Below, piece after piece: positions 1 to 9,180 of a stretch of DNA of 64,000 nucleotides (its first letter is position 1; the number at the start of each line of letters is the position of its first letter). The stretch is from UBA4427 sp046351135 (GTDB taxonomy: Bacteria; Myxococcota_A; UBA9160; UBA4427): contig JAXLZA010000015.1 of assembly GCA_046351135.1 (NCBI GenBank), positions 1 through 64,000 on the forward strand. The letters are read 5' to 3'. The position numbers and the translations under genes were made by a program. The notes beneath the pieces are model-generated. The model made no database searches. It had not been told where the DNA came from and saw only the letters and a list, made by a program, of their open reading frames with translations.

Positions 1-1
1 G

Positions 2-418
2 CAGCATTTCGGCTGCGGCACCAAGCTGCCCCACAGCGTCGTCGGCCTGCTCGGCGTCTCGAACGGCGCCGAAGGCGACCTGCGCCCCGGACTCTGGCGC
101 CAGACGACCGAGATCCACGATCCGATCCGCCTCGTGACCCTGGTCGAGGCGGAGCCCGAGGCGATCACCGAGGTCCTCGGCCGCCTCCCCGGCGTGAAGG
201 ACATGGCGGTCAACGCCTGGATCCACCTCTTCGCCTGCTCGCCCTCGGGCCGCGGCTTCTTCCGCTGGGTCGGCCAGGGCTTCGAGCCCTATGAGGCGCT
301 GCCCCACAACCTGTTCGAGGTCGAGACCTCCCTCGAAGCCTGCACCCACACTCGCGAGCAGGTCGCCCCCTGTCTCGTCACGGGCATCCGCGCCGAAGCC
401 CTGAAGGCCGCGTCATGA
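2..418 (+). CDS. DabA-type DUF2309 protein, C-terminal part
   Basis: This is the 3' end of a gene that begins before the window; 138 residues are visible. The stretch with PIRLVTLVEAEPEAI, followed by NAWIHLFACSPSGRG, matches the C-terminus of the UPF0753/DUF2309 family (DabA, MpsB). DabA is the cytoplasmic zinc-binding subunit that works with a NuoL-like membrane partner to take up inorganic carbon by proton- or cation-driven hydration of CO2. The zinc ligands lie upstream and cannot be checked here. The stop overlaps the ATG of the next gene (ATGA), so the two are translationally coupled. The family call is good; the carbon-uptake role is inferred from family and neighbours. Confidence 0.8.
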   Translation, partial: QHFGCGTKLPHSVVGLLGVSNGAEGDLRPGLWRQTTEIHDPIRLVTLVEAEPEAITEVLGRLPGVKDMAVNAWIHLFACSPSGRGFFRWVGQGFEPYEALPHNLFEVETSLEACTHTREQVAPCLVTGIRAEALKAAS

Positions 419-1872
419 ACGAATGGATCCATTTCGTCTCGACCCACCAGGCGATCTTCCACTTCCTCGCGCTGGTCACGCTGCTCGCCCCGGCCTCGGG
501 CTCCCTCGTGCTCGTGCTGCTCTCGATCAGCGGCGTGCGGCCCTCGGAGCGATGGGTCGCCGTGGTGTCCGGGACGACGGTGTCCACGGGCGCGCTCGCG
601 GCGGTCCTGCTGGGCATCGTCGCGCTGCTGCCGCCGAAGACCGAGTACCACGAGGTGCTCTGGCGGATGTACTCCGTCGGCCACTACCACCTCGACATCT
701 CCGTCTACGTCGACCGGCTCTCGGCGATCCTGACCGCGCTCGCGGGCTGCGTGATCCCGGTGCTGGCCCGCTTCTCGGGGCGCTATCTCCACCGCGAGCC
801 CGGCTACCTCCGCTTCTTCGTCCTCATGGGCGTCGCCTCGACCGGCTTCTTCTGGTTCGTGCTGGGCGGCGGCCTCGACATGGCCTTCTTCGGCTGGGAG
901 CTGCTCGGCCTCTCCTCGGCCCTGCTCGTCTGCTTCTTCTGGGAGCGGACCGAGACCGTGGTCGCGAGCGGGCGCGTCTTCGCGACCTACCGGGTGGCCG
1001 ACATCGCGCTGCTGATGGGCATGGTGCTGCTCCATCATTACGTCGGCGACGTGAGCTGGCCGACGGTGCTCGGCTTCGGGGGGAACGAGGTCGGCTTCCG
1101 GCCGGGCGCGATCGGCGCGAACATCCTCGGCCTCGCCTTCCTGATCGCCGCCATGGGCAAGTCGGCCCTGATGCCGCTGAGCGGCTACATCCTGCGCGCG
1201 ATGGAGGGCCCGACCCCGTCCTCCGCCCTCTTCTACGGCACGCTCTCGATCCACTGCGGCGTCTACCTGATCCTGCGCATCGAGCCGCTGCTCGAGTACG
1301 CCCCCGTCGCCCGGGGCGCCGTCGTGTTCGTCGGCCTCTTCACCGCGATCGCGCTCTCGCTTTCGGCCCGGGTGCGGGCGGACGCGAAGGGTGCGCTGGC
1401 CCTCTCCTCCGCGGCCCAGGCCGGTCTGATGGTCGCCGAGGGCGGCATGGGCTGGACCGACTTCGCGATGTTCCATCTGCTCGCCCACGGTCTGCTCCGC
1501 CTCGCCCAGTTCCTCCGCTCGCCCTCCTGGCTCGAGGATGCCCAGAAGCGCCGGAGCAGCCTCGGCGGCGGCGCGTTCCGATCGGGCTCGTACATGGAGA
1601 ACGGCCTGCCCCGGCCGTTGCGCGACCTGCTCTACGCCGCGGCGCTCTCGCGCTTCGGCATCGACGCGTTCATCGACGGGCTCTTCACGCGGCCGCTCTC
1701 CCGGATCGCCCACCTCGTCAGCGCACCCCGCCCGCGAATCCGCTCGGCCGAGAGCGGTCGCATCACCTCCTCGCCGATCCCGCTGCAGGGCTCGCGTTCG
1801 GGCGGAGCGGTGACGAGCCCGATCCAGACCTCCATCCCCACCGCGACGCCGAATGGGCGGGGAGCCCGCTGA
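415..1872 (+). CDS. NuoL/DabB-like proton-conducting membrane subunit
   Basis: A polytopic 485-residue membrane protein of the antiporter-like (PF00361) family. It keeps two hallmarks of working antiporter subunits: a glutamate in GWELLGLSS, equivalent to the TM5 Glu of NuoL, and a lysine in GKSALMPLSGYILRAMEG, followed by GPTPSSALFYG, equivalent to the TM7 Lys segment. It lacks the long NuoL C-terminal helix. It starts inside the DabA stop codon and its own stop is shared with the next start (TGATG), so three genes form a tight operon. With DabA upstream the best reading is the DabB partner of an inorganic-carbon pump. A diverged NDH-1 or Mrp-type subunit is the alternative. Confidence 0.8.
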   Translation: MNEWIHFVSTHQAIFHFLALVTLLAPASGSLVLVLLSISGVRPSERWVAVVSGTTVSTGALAAVLLGIVALLPPKTEYHEVLWRMYSVGHYHLDISVYVDRLSAILTALAGCVIPVLARFSGRYLHREPGYLRFFVLMGVASTGFFWFVLGGGLDMAFFGWELLGLSSALLVCFFWERTETVVASGRVFATYRVADIALLMGMVLLHHYVGDVSWPTVLGFGGNEVGFRPGAIGANILGLAFLIAAMGKSALMPLSGYILRAMEGPTPSSALFYGTLSIHCGVYLILRIEPLLEYAPVARGAVVFVGLFTAIALSLSARVRADAKGALALSSAAQAGLMVAEGGMGWTDFAMFHLLAHGLLRLAQFLRSPSWLEDAQKRRSSLGGGAFRSGSYMENGLPRPLRDLLYAAALSRFGIDAFIDGLFTRPLSRIAHLVSAPRPRIRSAESGRITSSPIPLQGSRSGGAVTSPIQTSIPTATPNGRGAR

Positions 1873-3119
1873 TGTTCGAATGGAAGCTCGACGCCTTCTT
1901 CTGGCTGGTCCTGCCGATCGCGATCCTCGAGGCCGCGCGCATCGCGCGGTCGGAGCTGAAGCAGCAGCGCCGCACCCTCCCGGTCGCCCTCGTCTTCGGA
2001 GGCATCGAGCTCCTGATCGTCGGCGTGTGTGCGGCGACCGCCTCCCCGCTCGTGTTCCTGACGCTGATCGCGCTGCGCCACGCGCTCATCTCGGTGCGGG
2101 AGGCGCAGGTCTGGTACCGGCGGCTCATGAAGACGATCCTGATGGGCGCGACGCTCCTGGTGCTCATGGCGAGCGGCGTCGAATCGTTCAACGCGATCGC
2201 GGCGACCGATCTCTCGCCCCTCGTCCAGCGCACGATCCTCGCGCTCGTCGGCATGACCTGCGTGCTCGCGATCATGCCGGTTCGCATCGCCGACGAGCCG
2301 AAGGAGACGCTGGTCGCGCCGCTCCCGTTGATCCTCTTCACGCGCGTCGCCCTGCCGATCGGCGCCCACGAGCCGCAGTTCGCGATCGTCGTCCCGGTCG
2401 TGGCGGCGGGTCTGAGCCTGATCTGCGCGCTCTGGCTGATGTCGGCGGGAAAGCGGGCCAATCAATTCGAGCCCTCCTCCCTGGTCTCGGAGATCCTCGT
2501 CTGCGAGCGCGGCGTCATCCTGGCGTTCGTGTGGATGGGGCTCTCGTCGGGCGACGATCTGGCCGAGGTGGGCGGGCTCGTCTTCTGGTGCTCCGGCGCG
2601 CTCGCGCTGCTCGCCCTCGAGGCTTCGCTGAGGCGGCGGCCCCTTCCGAAGCCCATGGCCTTCTTCTCGCTCGCGATGGCGGTGAGCCTGCCCGGCACGA
2701 TCGGCTTCGTCGGCGAGGACCTGCTCGCGAACGGGCTGCTCGAGCTGCGCCCGGTGCTGGCCGCGGTCTTCATGGGCGTCACGGCGATCAACGCCGCCGC
2801 GCTCTATCTCGCGCTCGTCAACATCATCGTCGACCTGCGCGACGAAAATCCGCCCCATCTGCCGCAGCCCGCGGAAGGTCGCCCGAGCTTCATGATGCTG
2901 ACGTCGGCGGGGCTCGCCGTCGTGATCGGCCTCGCGCCCGGCCCCTTCGTCGACCTGGCGACCCAGGCGCACACGGCGGTGGTCCACCACCCGAATCATC
3001 ACCTCGAAGCCGGCGAAGCAGAGGAAGCCGGACACGGCGGGATGGCGCCGCTCGATGTCGCTCCGCTGAACGGCGTCCTGCCCGCCGCAGCGAGCGCTGC
3101 CCCGTCCGCGACCCACTGA
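1872..3119 (+). CDS. Second antiporter-like membrane subunit of the Dab operon
   Basis: A 415-residue polytopic membrane protein that begins on the last base of the preceding stop. The motif SLPGTIGFVGEDLL, about two thirds along, resembles the GlPgl.GFvgE segment of NuoL/NuoM/NuoN. The first half matches the family poorly, and no clear WE or KS..P motif is visible there. The C-terminus ends in a His/Glu/Ala-rich tail (HHPNHHLEAGEAEE) that could bind metal or be unstructured. Standard DAB systems have one NuoL-like partner, so a third co-translated gene is unusual. It is probably an accessory or split membrane subunit of the same complex. I recognise the superfamily, not a named subunit. Confidence 0.65.
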   Translation: MFEWKLDAFFWLVLPIAILEAARIARSELKQQRRTLPVALVFGGIELLIVGVCAATASPLVFLTLIALRHALISVREAQVWYRRLMKTILMGATLLVLMASGVESFNAIAATDLSPLVQRTILALVGMTCVLAIMPVRIADEPKETLVAPLPLILFTRVALPIGAHEPQFAIVVPVVAAGLSLICALWLMSAGKRANQFEPSSLVSEILVCERGVILAFVWMGLSSGDDLAEVGGLVFWCSGALALLALEASLRRRPLPKPMAFFSLAMAVSLPGTIGFVGEDLLANGLLELRPVLAAVFMGVTAINAAALYLALVNIIVDLRDENPPHLPQPAEGRPSFMMLTSAGLAVVIGLAPGPFVDLATQAHTAVVHHPNHHLEAGEAEEAGHGGMAPLDVAPLNGVLPAAASAAPSATH

Positions 3120-3171
3120 AGCGCGCGGTGGTCCGCCCCGCGCCGCGCCGCGCCGCCCTCGTCCGCCGCGC

Positions 3172-4269
3172 TCAGCGGCCGAAGCCGTAGAGCCGCTTCG
3201 CGTTGCCCGCGAGGATCAGGTCGCGCTCGGCGCGCGGGACGCCCGAGAAAGCGGCCTCGATCGTGCGCCAGGAATGGGGCCAGTCCGCGCTGATGTGCGG
3301 ATAGTCCGACGACCAGAGCATGCGCTCGACGCCGATGCGCTGACGGTTGTCGATCCCCGTCGCGTCCGAGATGAACGAGAAATGGAAATGGCGCTCGAAG
3401 TACTCGCTGGGGAGCAGCGCGTGCTGGTAGCCCATGGCCGGGGCGAGGCGCAGATAGTTGTTGTCGATCTGCTCCTTGACGTAGGGCACCCAGCCGCAGT
3501 CGACCTCGGCGAACACGATCGGGAGCGTCGGGAAGCGGTCGAGCATGCCGCTGAAGAGCATCTGCACCATGCGGTTCGGCGCGTCGTAGAAGCGGCCGAA
3601 GCCGGGCAGCTTCGAGCGGTGGGCCGAGGGCATGCCGAGGCCCATCGAGACGTGGATGTCGAGCGGGATGCCCGCCTCGACGAGGCGCGCCCAGACGCGA
3701 TCGTCCTCGGGCTTCGGCTCGAGGCTGCCGTTCGGGTAGGCGCCGATCAGGACGCCGCGCATGCCCGGCCGGCCGAGCAGCCGGTCGAGCTCGGCGACCG
3801 CCGCGTCGACCCCGACGTTCGGCAGCAGCGCGAGGCCCGCGAAGCGATCGGGCGCCTGCGCGACGTAGTGATCGAAGAGCCAGTCGTTGTAGGCGCGCAC
3901 GCAGGCGACGTGGAGCTCGACGTCGGTGTTGGCGAGGATCGCCTGGGACAGGCGCGGCGTCGGGTAGAGGACCTCGGCGTCGACGCGATCGCGATCCATC
4001 TCCGCGAGGCGCGCCTTGGGATCGTGGCCCCCGGCGCGGAGATCTTCGTAGCGCGCCCAGCCCTTCATCGTCGCGGGATCGAGCCCCGCACAGGCGTTCC
4101 AGCCGAAGTTCACCGGATCGGCGACGCCCTCGAGGATCCACGCATCGCCCTCCGGAAAGCGCTCGACCCGCGGCGCGCGCCCGCGCAGCTTCGTGGCGAC
4201 CCGCGTCTGCCAGAGATCGGGGGGCTCGTTGACGTGGCTGTCGGCGGAGATCAGGCGGTAGTCGCGCAT
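3172..4269 (-). CDS. Amidohydrolase family 2 metal-dependent hydrolase (paralog 1)
   Basis: 365 residues, a TIM-barrel amidohydrolase (PF04909, ACMSD-like) usual for degradation of aromatic or cyclic compounds. Candidate metal and catalytic residues are Asp10 and His12 in SADSHVNEP, His206 in LDIHVS, Glu255 in FAEVDCGW, and Asp322/His325 in WSSDYPH. The first motif reads D-x-H where many relatives have H-x-H. No signal peptide, so it should be cytoplasmic. It is clearly a sister of the gene at 9181-10290, with the same ends and motifs. The substrate is unknown. The CoA-transferase, lyase and cupin genes nearby suggest a shared ring-cleavage or decarboxylation pathway. Confidence 0.85.
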   Translation of the reverse strand: MRDYRLISADSHVNEPPDLWQTRVATKLRGRAPRVERFPEGDAWILEGVADPVNFGWNACAGLDPATMKGWARYEDLRAGGHDPKARLAEMDRDRVDAEVLYPTPRLSQAILANTDVELHVACVRAYNDWLFDHYVAQAPDRFAGLALLPNVGVDAAVAELDRLLGRPGMRGVLIGAYPNGSLEPKPEDDRVWARLVEAGIPLDIHVSMGLGMPSAHRSKLPGFGRFYDAPNRMVQMLFSGMLDRFPTLPIVFAEVDCGWVPYVKEQIDNNYLRLAPAMGYQHALLPSEYFERHFHFSFISDATGIDNRQRIGVERMLWSSDYPHISADWPHSWRTIEAAFSGVPRAERDLILAGNAKRLYGFGR

Positions 4270-4428
4270 GGGTGGGCTCTCTCGTGGTGGATTCGCGAAG
4301 CCTATGGACCTTCACCGGGGACTGCAACGTGGCTCCGGGACGCGTCGCCGGGACCGGATCGCCGAACCGTCCCGGCGCGGTGGTGGCTCCGCGGCCGCAC
4401 GGCTCCACCACGATGCCCCTCCCGCGCC

Positions 4429-5514
4429 TCAGCCGAAGAGCCGGTCCAGCAGGTCGCCGCGGTACGCGAGGCCGAAGCCCGGCCCCTCCGGAAGGCGGTA
4501 CTCGCCGCGCGCGAGCGCGGGCGGCGTCGCGTAGAGTCCGAAGCTCCACGAGAACCACTCGAGCAGGTCGTCCGGCGCGTGGGCCGCGAGGATCGGCGCC
4601 GAGAGCTCGGGGCTGATGTGGCTGACCATGCGGACGCCCCGGCGCGCGGCGCTGCGGGCGACCCGGAGCCAGGGCGTGAGTCCACCGACCCATTTCGGAT
4701 CGACCATCAGGACGTCGACCGCGTCCCGTTCGAGGAAGGCCTCGCAGCCCTCGGGCCAGGTCGCGTCCTCGCCCGAAGCGATCGGCAGATCGAGCGCCGC
4801 GCGGACCCGGGCGAGCCCCGCGAGATCCGACTCGGGCACCGGATCCTCGAGCCACCCGACGCCTTCGCCCTCGAGCGCGCGCCCGAGCGCGATCGCCGAC
4901 TCGACGTCGTAGCCCTGGAGCGCGTCGTAGAGGACGAGCGTCGCGTCCCCCGTCGCCTCGCGCACCGCGCGCACCCGCGCGGCCTCCTGCGCCGGATCCT
5001 TCGAGCCGCCGGTGCGGATCTTGATCGCCCCGAAGCCCTCCGCGACGAAGTCCGCCGCATTGCGCGCGAGAACGTCGGGCGGAAGCGAGGACCAGAGCGC
5101 GTCGGAGGCGTAGGTCTGCAGGCGATCGGTGCGGGCACCGAGCAGGCGGTGGACCGGGGTGTTCGTCTGGCGGCCGCGAAGGTCCCAGAGGGCGACGTCG
5201 ACCGCGGAGGCGGCGGGGCTGCCGAGACCGCGCTCGAGGCCCGCGAGCGAAGGCCGCAGCCGATCCCAGCTCCCGTCGGGATCCGCGGGATCGAGGCCGA
5301 CGACGAGCGCCGCGCGCTCGCGGAGCACGGTCGCGATCCGCGACGCCTCGCCCGGATCGATCGAGAAGGTCCAGCCGACACCGCGCTGCCCGTCCTCGTC
5401 GACGAGCCCGACCAGCACGTAGCCGAGCGCCTCGATCCGCGCGTACTGCGAGCCGAGATCGAGGCCGAGGGGGAGCCGCTCTTCGACGATCGTGACGCGG
5501 GTGACGCGGGACAT
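4429..5514 (-). CDS. Mandelate racemase/muconate lactonizing enzyme family protein
   Basis: 361 residues with the enolase-superfamily layout: an N-terminal capping domain and a C-terminal barrel. Likely Mg ligands are Asp197 (LYDALQGY), Glu223 (WLEDPVPE) and Glu249 (SGED). The base motif on strand 2 is K165-x-R167 rather than K-x-K. Asp272 (VDPKWVGG) and His299 (MVSHI) are 27 residues apart, the spacing of the His-Asp dyad in mandelate racemase, so acid-sugar dehydratase or racemase chemistry fits better than simple muconate cycloisomerase. I chose ATG 5514 because homology to the family begins there; the frame stays open further upstream. It has the orientation of the flanking catabolic genes, but 114-160 bp gaps argue against tight coupling. 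Confidence 0.82.
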   Translation of the reverse strand: MSRVTRVTIVEERLPLGLDLGSQYARIEALGYVLVGLVDEDGQRGVGWTFSIDPGEASRIATVLRERAALVVGLDPADPDGSWDRLRPSLAGLERGLGSPAASAVDVALWDLRGRQTNTPVHRLLGARTDRLQTYASDALWSSLPPDVLARNAADFVAEGFGAIKIRTGGSKDPAQEAARVRAVREATGDATLVLYDALQGYDVESAIALGRALEGEGVGWLEDPVPESDLAGLARVRAALDLPIASGEDATWPEGCEAFLERDAVDVLMVDPKWVGGLTPWLRVARSAARRGVRMVSHISPELSAPILAAHAPDDLLEWFSWSFGLYATPPALARGEYRLPEGPGFGLAYRGDLLDRLFG

Positions 5515-5635
5515 GGGGCTCCTCTCGAACGACTCTTCAGGCCGGATCGGACTCATGGAGCCTGGTGGAGCGCATCCGGAGAGGGTGCCTGGTGACCCGC
5601 TCGAGAACGGCCTCCATGCATCGTCCCCGCCCCCG

Positions 5636-8035
5636 TCAGCTCGGCAGCGCGTTGCCGACCGCGCGGGTGACGCCGCTCGCCGCGAGCGCTTCGATCTCCG
5701 ACTCCGAGCGCCCGAGCCAGCGCAGGACCTGCACCGTCTGGCCCCCGAGCTCGGCCGCCGGCTCGATCGGCGTCGGGGCCTCACCGAACTCGATCGCCGG
5801 ACCGGAGCGCGGGGAGAGCGGCGTCCCCGGCTGCTCCGCGAGGACCGCGATGCCGTTCGCGCGACAATGCGGATGCTCGAGCATGAAGGCGGCGTGGTCG
5901 ATGCCGTCGGCGCGCAGGGCCGGCACGCGCACCGCGAGAAGCACGGCCTGCCACGCGTCGGCGTCGCGCGCGCGCAGGCGCTCGCCGAGGAGCGCCGCGA
6001 GTGCCTCGTCGTTGTCCCGCCGCACGGCCGGCGTCGCGAAGCGCGGGTCGCGGGCGAGCTCGGGCGCGACGACCTCGCAGAGCGCGCGCCACTCGCGCTC
6101 GCGGTGGACCTCGAGGAAGAGCCAGCCCACGCGCGTCTCGTAGAGCCGATGCAGGGCGTCGAAGCCGTGCTGGCCGGGATCGACCTCGCGGTCGCGCTTG
6201 CCCGCATGGCGCAGGCTCCACTCGGAGACCGAGTAGGCCATCGAGGTCAGCATCGTCGTCTCGAGGGCCTGACCGCGGCCGGTCTCCTCCCGGGCATGCA
6301 GGCCGACCAGGATCGCCGCCGCCGTCGCGAGGGCCGAGGCGGGATCGGCGTAGGTCCGGTTCTGCGGCGGATTCCCGCGGCCGGACTCGATGACGCCGGG
6401 GCCGACGATCGCGTTGGGCGAGGAGTGGAAGCCCGCCTTGTGGGACCAGGGACCGCGGCTCCCGAAGCAGGATCCATACACGTAGAGGAGTCGCGGGTTG
6501 AGGCGCAGCAGGGTCGCCTCGTCGATGCCGAGGCGCTCCGGGGTCCCGGGGCGGAAGTTGTGGAGGAACACGTCGGCGCGGGCGACGAGGTCGTGGACGA
6601 TCGCGCGACCGGCGGCGGTCTTGAGGTCGACGACGATCGACTCCTTGCCGACCATCGCCTTCGAATAGCTCGCCGTCCAGTTGCGTCGCCCCGGATCCCC
6701 GTCGGCGGGCTCGACCTTCACGACCTTCGCCCCGGCCTCGGCGAGCAGCGTCGCCGCGAAGGGCGTCGCGTAGAAGTAGCCGCAATCGATCACGACGACG
6801 CCCTCGAGCGGGCGCCGCGGCGGCGGAGCCGGACCGGATGCACCGACTGCGGCGGCGGCCGTGCCCGCCGCTGCGGTGTTCGAGCCCGCTCCCCGCATCA
6901 TCTCCGCGACCGGCTCGTCGAGCCACGCGAGGACCTCCGCCTGATCCGCCCCGAGCGCCGGCGCCGGCCGGCCGATCCGCGCCGGTGTCTTCGAGAAGAG
7001 GCCGAGGGGCCCGATCTGGATCGTCTCGCCCACCGTCGGATCGACGACGACCTGGCGCCGGCCATTCTCCGTCGCCTGCGGATGGTCGAGAAACTCGCCC
7101 GCCGAGTAGAACGGATCCGCGCCCACGTCCTTCGACGAGAAGATCTCCATCCACTCGTCGAGGGTCCGCGTGCGCATACGCGCCTCGATCCGCGCGACGA
7201 TCTCGGCGAGCCGTGCCTCGCTCGGGAAGAGATCGGGGATGTGCTCGAGATCGGGCTCGGCGAGCAGCGACTCGAGCCCCATCGCCTCGAGCCAGTGGCG
7301 GAAGAGATGCGGCTGGCGGCTGCACATCTGGATGAAGCGCCCATCCTTCGTCGGCGCCGTCATGAAGCAGACCCGCATCACGCCGTAGACGAGCCCGGGG
7401 CGCGGAGCGGCGTTCGTGCGGTTGCCGTAGCCGATCGTCATGTCGTAGACGGAGAGGGCGTGGAGCAGGCTCGTGTGGACCCGCTGACCGCGGCCCGTCG
7501 TTCGGCGCGCGTGGAGCGCGGCGAGCAGCCCCTCGACGCCGAGCATCGCGGCGCCGAAGCTCGCGATCGGGACGGGGGTGAAGATCGGGCCCGGGCGGAA
7601 GCCCTTCTGCTCGGCCATGCGCCCGGTCACGGCGGCGACCATGCCCTCGTAGCCCGGCAGGTCGCGCAGGGGACCGCGCTCGCCGAAGCCGGTGATCGAG
7701 AGCTGAACGAGGCGCGGGGCGAGCGGCGCGAGCGCGTCCCAGTCGACACCGAGTCGCGTCGCCGCGCCCGGCCGAAGCGCCTCGATCAAGCCGTCGGATC
7801 GCTGCGCGAGCGCGACGAAGCGCGCGCGATCGGCCGCGTCGCGCAGATCGAGGACGATGCTGCGCTTGCCGCGATTCCAGACGAGATGCCCCGGCCGCGC
7901 GCGCTCCGGATCGCCGCCCGGCGGCTCGACGCGGACGACCTCCGCACCGTTCTCCGCGAGCACCATCCCGGCCATCGCCGCCGCCATGCCCGAACCGAGC
8001 TCGAGAATCCGCAATCTGTCGAGGGCTCGTCCCAT
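5636..8035 (-). CDS. Tandem family III (CaiB/BaiF) CoA-transferase, two-domain fusion
   Basis: 799 residues made of two CaiB/BaiF units, about 1-375 and 408-799, joined by an Ala/Gly/Pro-rich linker. Both halves show family hallmarks: LRILELGSG and EVVRVEPPGGDPER in the first, EGVVVIDCGY and KVVKVEPADGDPGR in the second, and GRGQ in each. Family III enzymes transfer CoA between carboxylic acids through an Asp-bound anhydride. Where the Asp is expected after GFGERGP the first half has Glu130 (LPGYEGM), and the second half has His537 (KAGFHSS). By eye, neither domain has the canonical Asp. ATG 8035 starts directly before the first domain. It is divergent from the lyase gene, with about 95 bp between starts. 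Confidence 0.85.
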   Translation of the reverse strand: MGRALDRLRILELGSGMAAAMAGMVLAENGAEVVRVEPPGGDPERARPGHLVWNRGKRSIVLDLRDAADRARFVALAQRSDGLIEALRPGAATRLGVDWDALAPLAPRLVQLSITGFGERGPLRDLPGYEGMVAAVTGRMAEQKGFRPGPIFTPVPIASFGAAMLGVEGLLAALHARRTTGRGQRVHTSLLHALSVYDMTIGYGNRTNAAPRPGLVYGVMRVCFMTAPTKDGRFIQMCSRQPHLFRHWLEAMGLESLLAEPDLEHIPDLFPSEARLAEIVARIEARMRTRTLDEWMEIFSSKDVGADPFYSAGEFLDHPQATENGRRQVVVDPTVGETIQIGPLGLFSKTPARIGRPAPALGADQAEVLAWLDEPVAEMMRGAGSNTAAAGTAAAAVGASGPAPPPRRPLEGVVVIDCGYFYATPFAATLLAEAGAKVVKVEPADGDPGRRNWTASYSKAMVGKESIVVDLKTAAGRAIVHDLVARADVFLHNFRPGTPERLGIDEATLLRLNPRLLYVYGSCFGSRGPWSHKAGFHSSPNAIVGPGVIESGRGNPPQNRTYADPASALATAAAILVGLHAREETGRGQALETTMLTSMAYSVSEWSLRHAGKRDREVDPGQHGFDALHRLYETRVGWLFLEVHREREWRALCEVVAPELARDPRFATPAVRRDNDEALAALLGERLRARDADAWQAVLLAVRVPALRADGIDHAAFMLEHPHCRANGIAVLAEQPGTPLSPRSGPAIEFGEAPTPIEPAAELGGQTVQVLRWLGRSESEIEALAASGVTRAVGNALPS

Positions 8036-8130
8036 CTGCCATAGTGTCGGCGATCGCGCGCGAGATGAAAACCGCCGATCCGGGCGATTTGCGACGGCCT
8101 GCCGCGGGGACGAGACGGGATGGAGACGGC

Positions 8131-9159
8131 GTGAGCGGCGGTAGCGGCGGCCATGGCAGGAGCGGTGGGAGCGCCGGAGCACAGAAGCCCGGTCGCGCGG
8201 TCCAGTCCGACGCGGCGAGCCGCGCGGGTGGCGGCGGAGTCCGCGACGGTGGACCGCAGACCGTCCCGCCGATCCGAAGCCTCCTCTTCGTCCCCGCGAA
8301 CCGCGAGGACCGGATCCGCAAGGCTCTCGCCGGCGACGCCGACGGCATCGCGATCGACCTCGAGAGCGCGACGCCCCAGGGCGAGAGCGAGCTCGCCCGG
8401 GCGCGCGAGATCGTGGGCCGCGTGCTGCGCGAGGCGTCCGCGCCCGGGTCCGGTCCCGCGATCCTGGTCCGTGTCCACGAGGCCGGCTCGCCCGATCAGG
8501 CCCGCGATCTCGAAGCGATCGTCGGCGCGAGCCTCGCCGCCATCCTGCTTCCCCAGGTCGTCACGCCCGACGACGTCGCATCGACCGACGCCGCGCTGAC
8601 CCGCGCCGAGCAGGCCGCCGGCCTCGCCCCCGGCCGGATCCGCATCATGCCCCTCGTCGAGTCGGCAAATGCCGTCCGCCAGGCCTACGAGATCGCGAGC
8701 GCGAGCCCGCGCGTCGCCTACATGGGCGGGGCCACCTCCCGCGGCGGCGATCTCGCCCGCTCCCTCGGCTACCGCTTCACCGACGCCGGCCTCGAGACGC
8801 TCTTCCTGCGCTCGAAGGTCCTCGTCGACGTCCGCGCCGCCGGCGTCCCCAATCCGATCTCGGGCCTCTGGGGCCGGGTCGACGATCTCGAGGGGCTGCG
8901 CGCGTTCGCACAGCATTCGCGCGACCTCGGCTACGAGGGCCTGCTCACGATCCACCCCGCGCAGGTGCCGATCGTGAACGCGATCTTCTCCCCCAGCGCG
9001 GCGGAGCTCGCCGAGTGGCGCCGGATCATCGCGGCGATGGAGGACGCGGAGCGCGAAGGCCTCGGCGCGATCCGCCTCGACGGACGGCTCGTCGACGCGG
9101 CCCATGCGAAGACGGCGCGGCAGCAGCTCGAGCGGGCGAGGCGGCTGGGGATCGAGTGA
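8131..9159 (+). CDS. HpcH/HpaI-CitE family aldolase/lyase
   Basis: A TIM-barrel enzyme of the citrate-lyase beta/malyl-CoA lyase group. The core starts at PPIRSLLFVPANREDRI and holds the conserved Arg, the IDLES acidic motif, IMPLVESANAV with the second acidic ligand, and GLLTIHPAQVPIVN near the end. Such enzymes cleave or condense beta-hydroxyacyl-CoA compounds with Mg, so a CoA-transferase divergently encoded next door is a sensible partner. I prefer GTG 8131, which has GGAG five bases upstream and leaves room for divergent promoters. A GTG at 8044 is in frame but would leave only eight bases to the opposite gene. The first ~45 residues are Gly/Ser/Ala-rich and probably disordered. Confidence 0.82.
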   Translation: MSGGSGGHGRSGGSAGAQKPGRAVQSDAASRAGGGGVRDGGPQTVPPIRSLLFVPANREDRIRKALAGDADGIAIDLESATPQGESELARAREIVGRVLREASAPGSGPAILVRVHEAGSPDQARDLEAIVGASLAAILLPQVVTPDDVASTDAALTRAEQAAGLAPGRIRIMPLVESANAVRQAYEIASASPRVAYMGGATSRGGDLARSLGYRFTDAGLETLFLRSKVLVDVRAAGVPNPISGLWGRVDDLEGLRAFAQHSRDLGYEGLLTIHPAQVPIVNAIFSPSAAELAEWRRIIAAMEDAEREGLGAIRLDGRLVDAAHAKTARQQLERARRLGIE

Positions 9160-9180
9160 GGCCGTCTCCGGCCTCGATGC

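Noticed and set aside
8044..8130. Earlier GTG start for the CitE-like lyase
   Set aside because: Would leave only eight bases to the divergent CoA-transferase start and has no ribosome-binding site; GTG 8131 is better.
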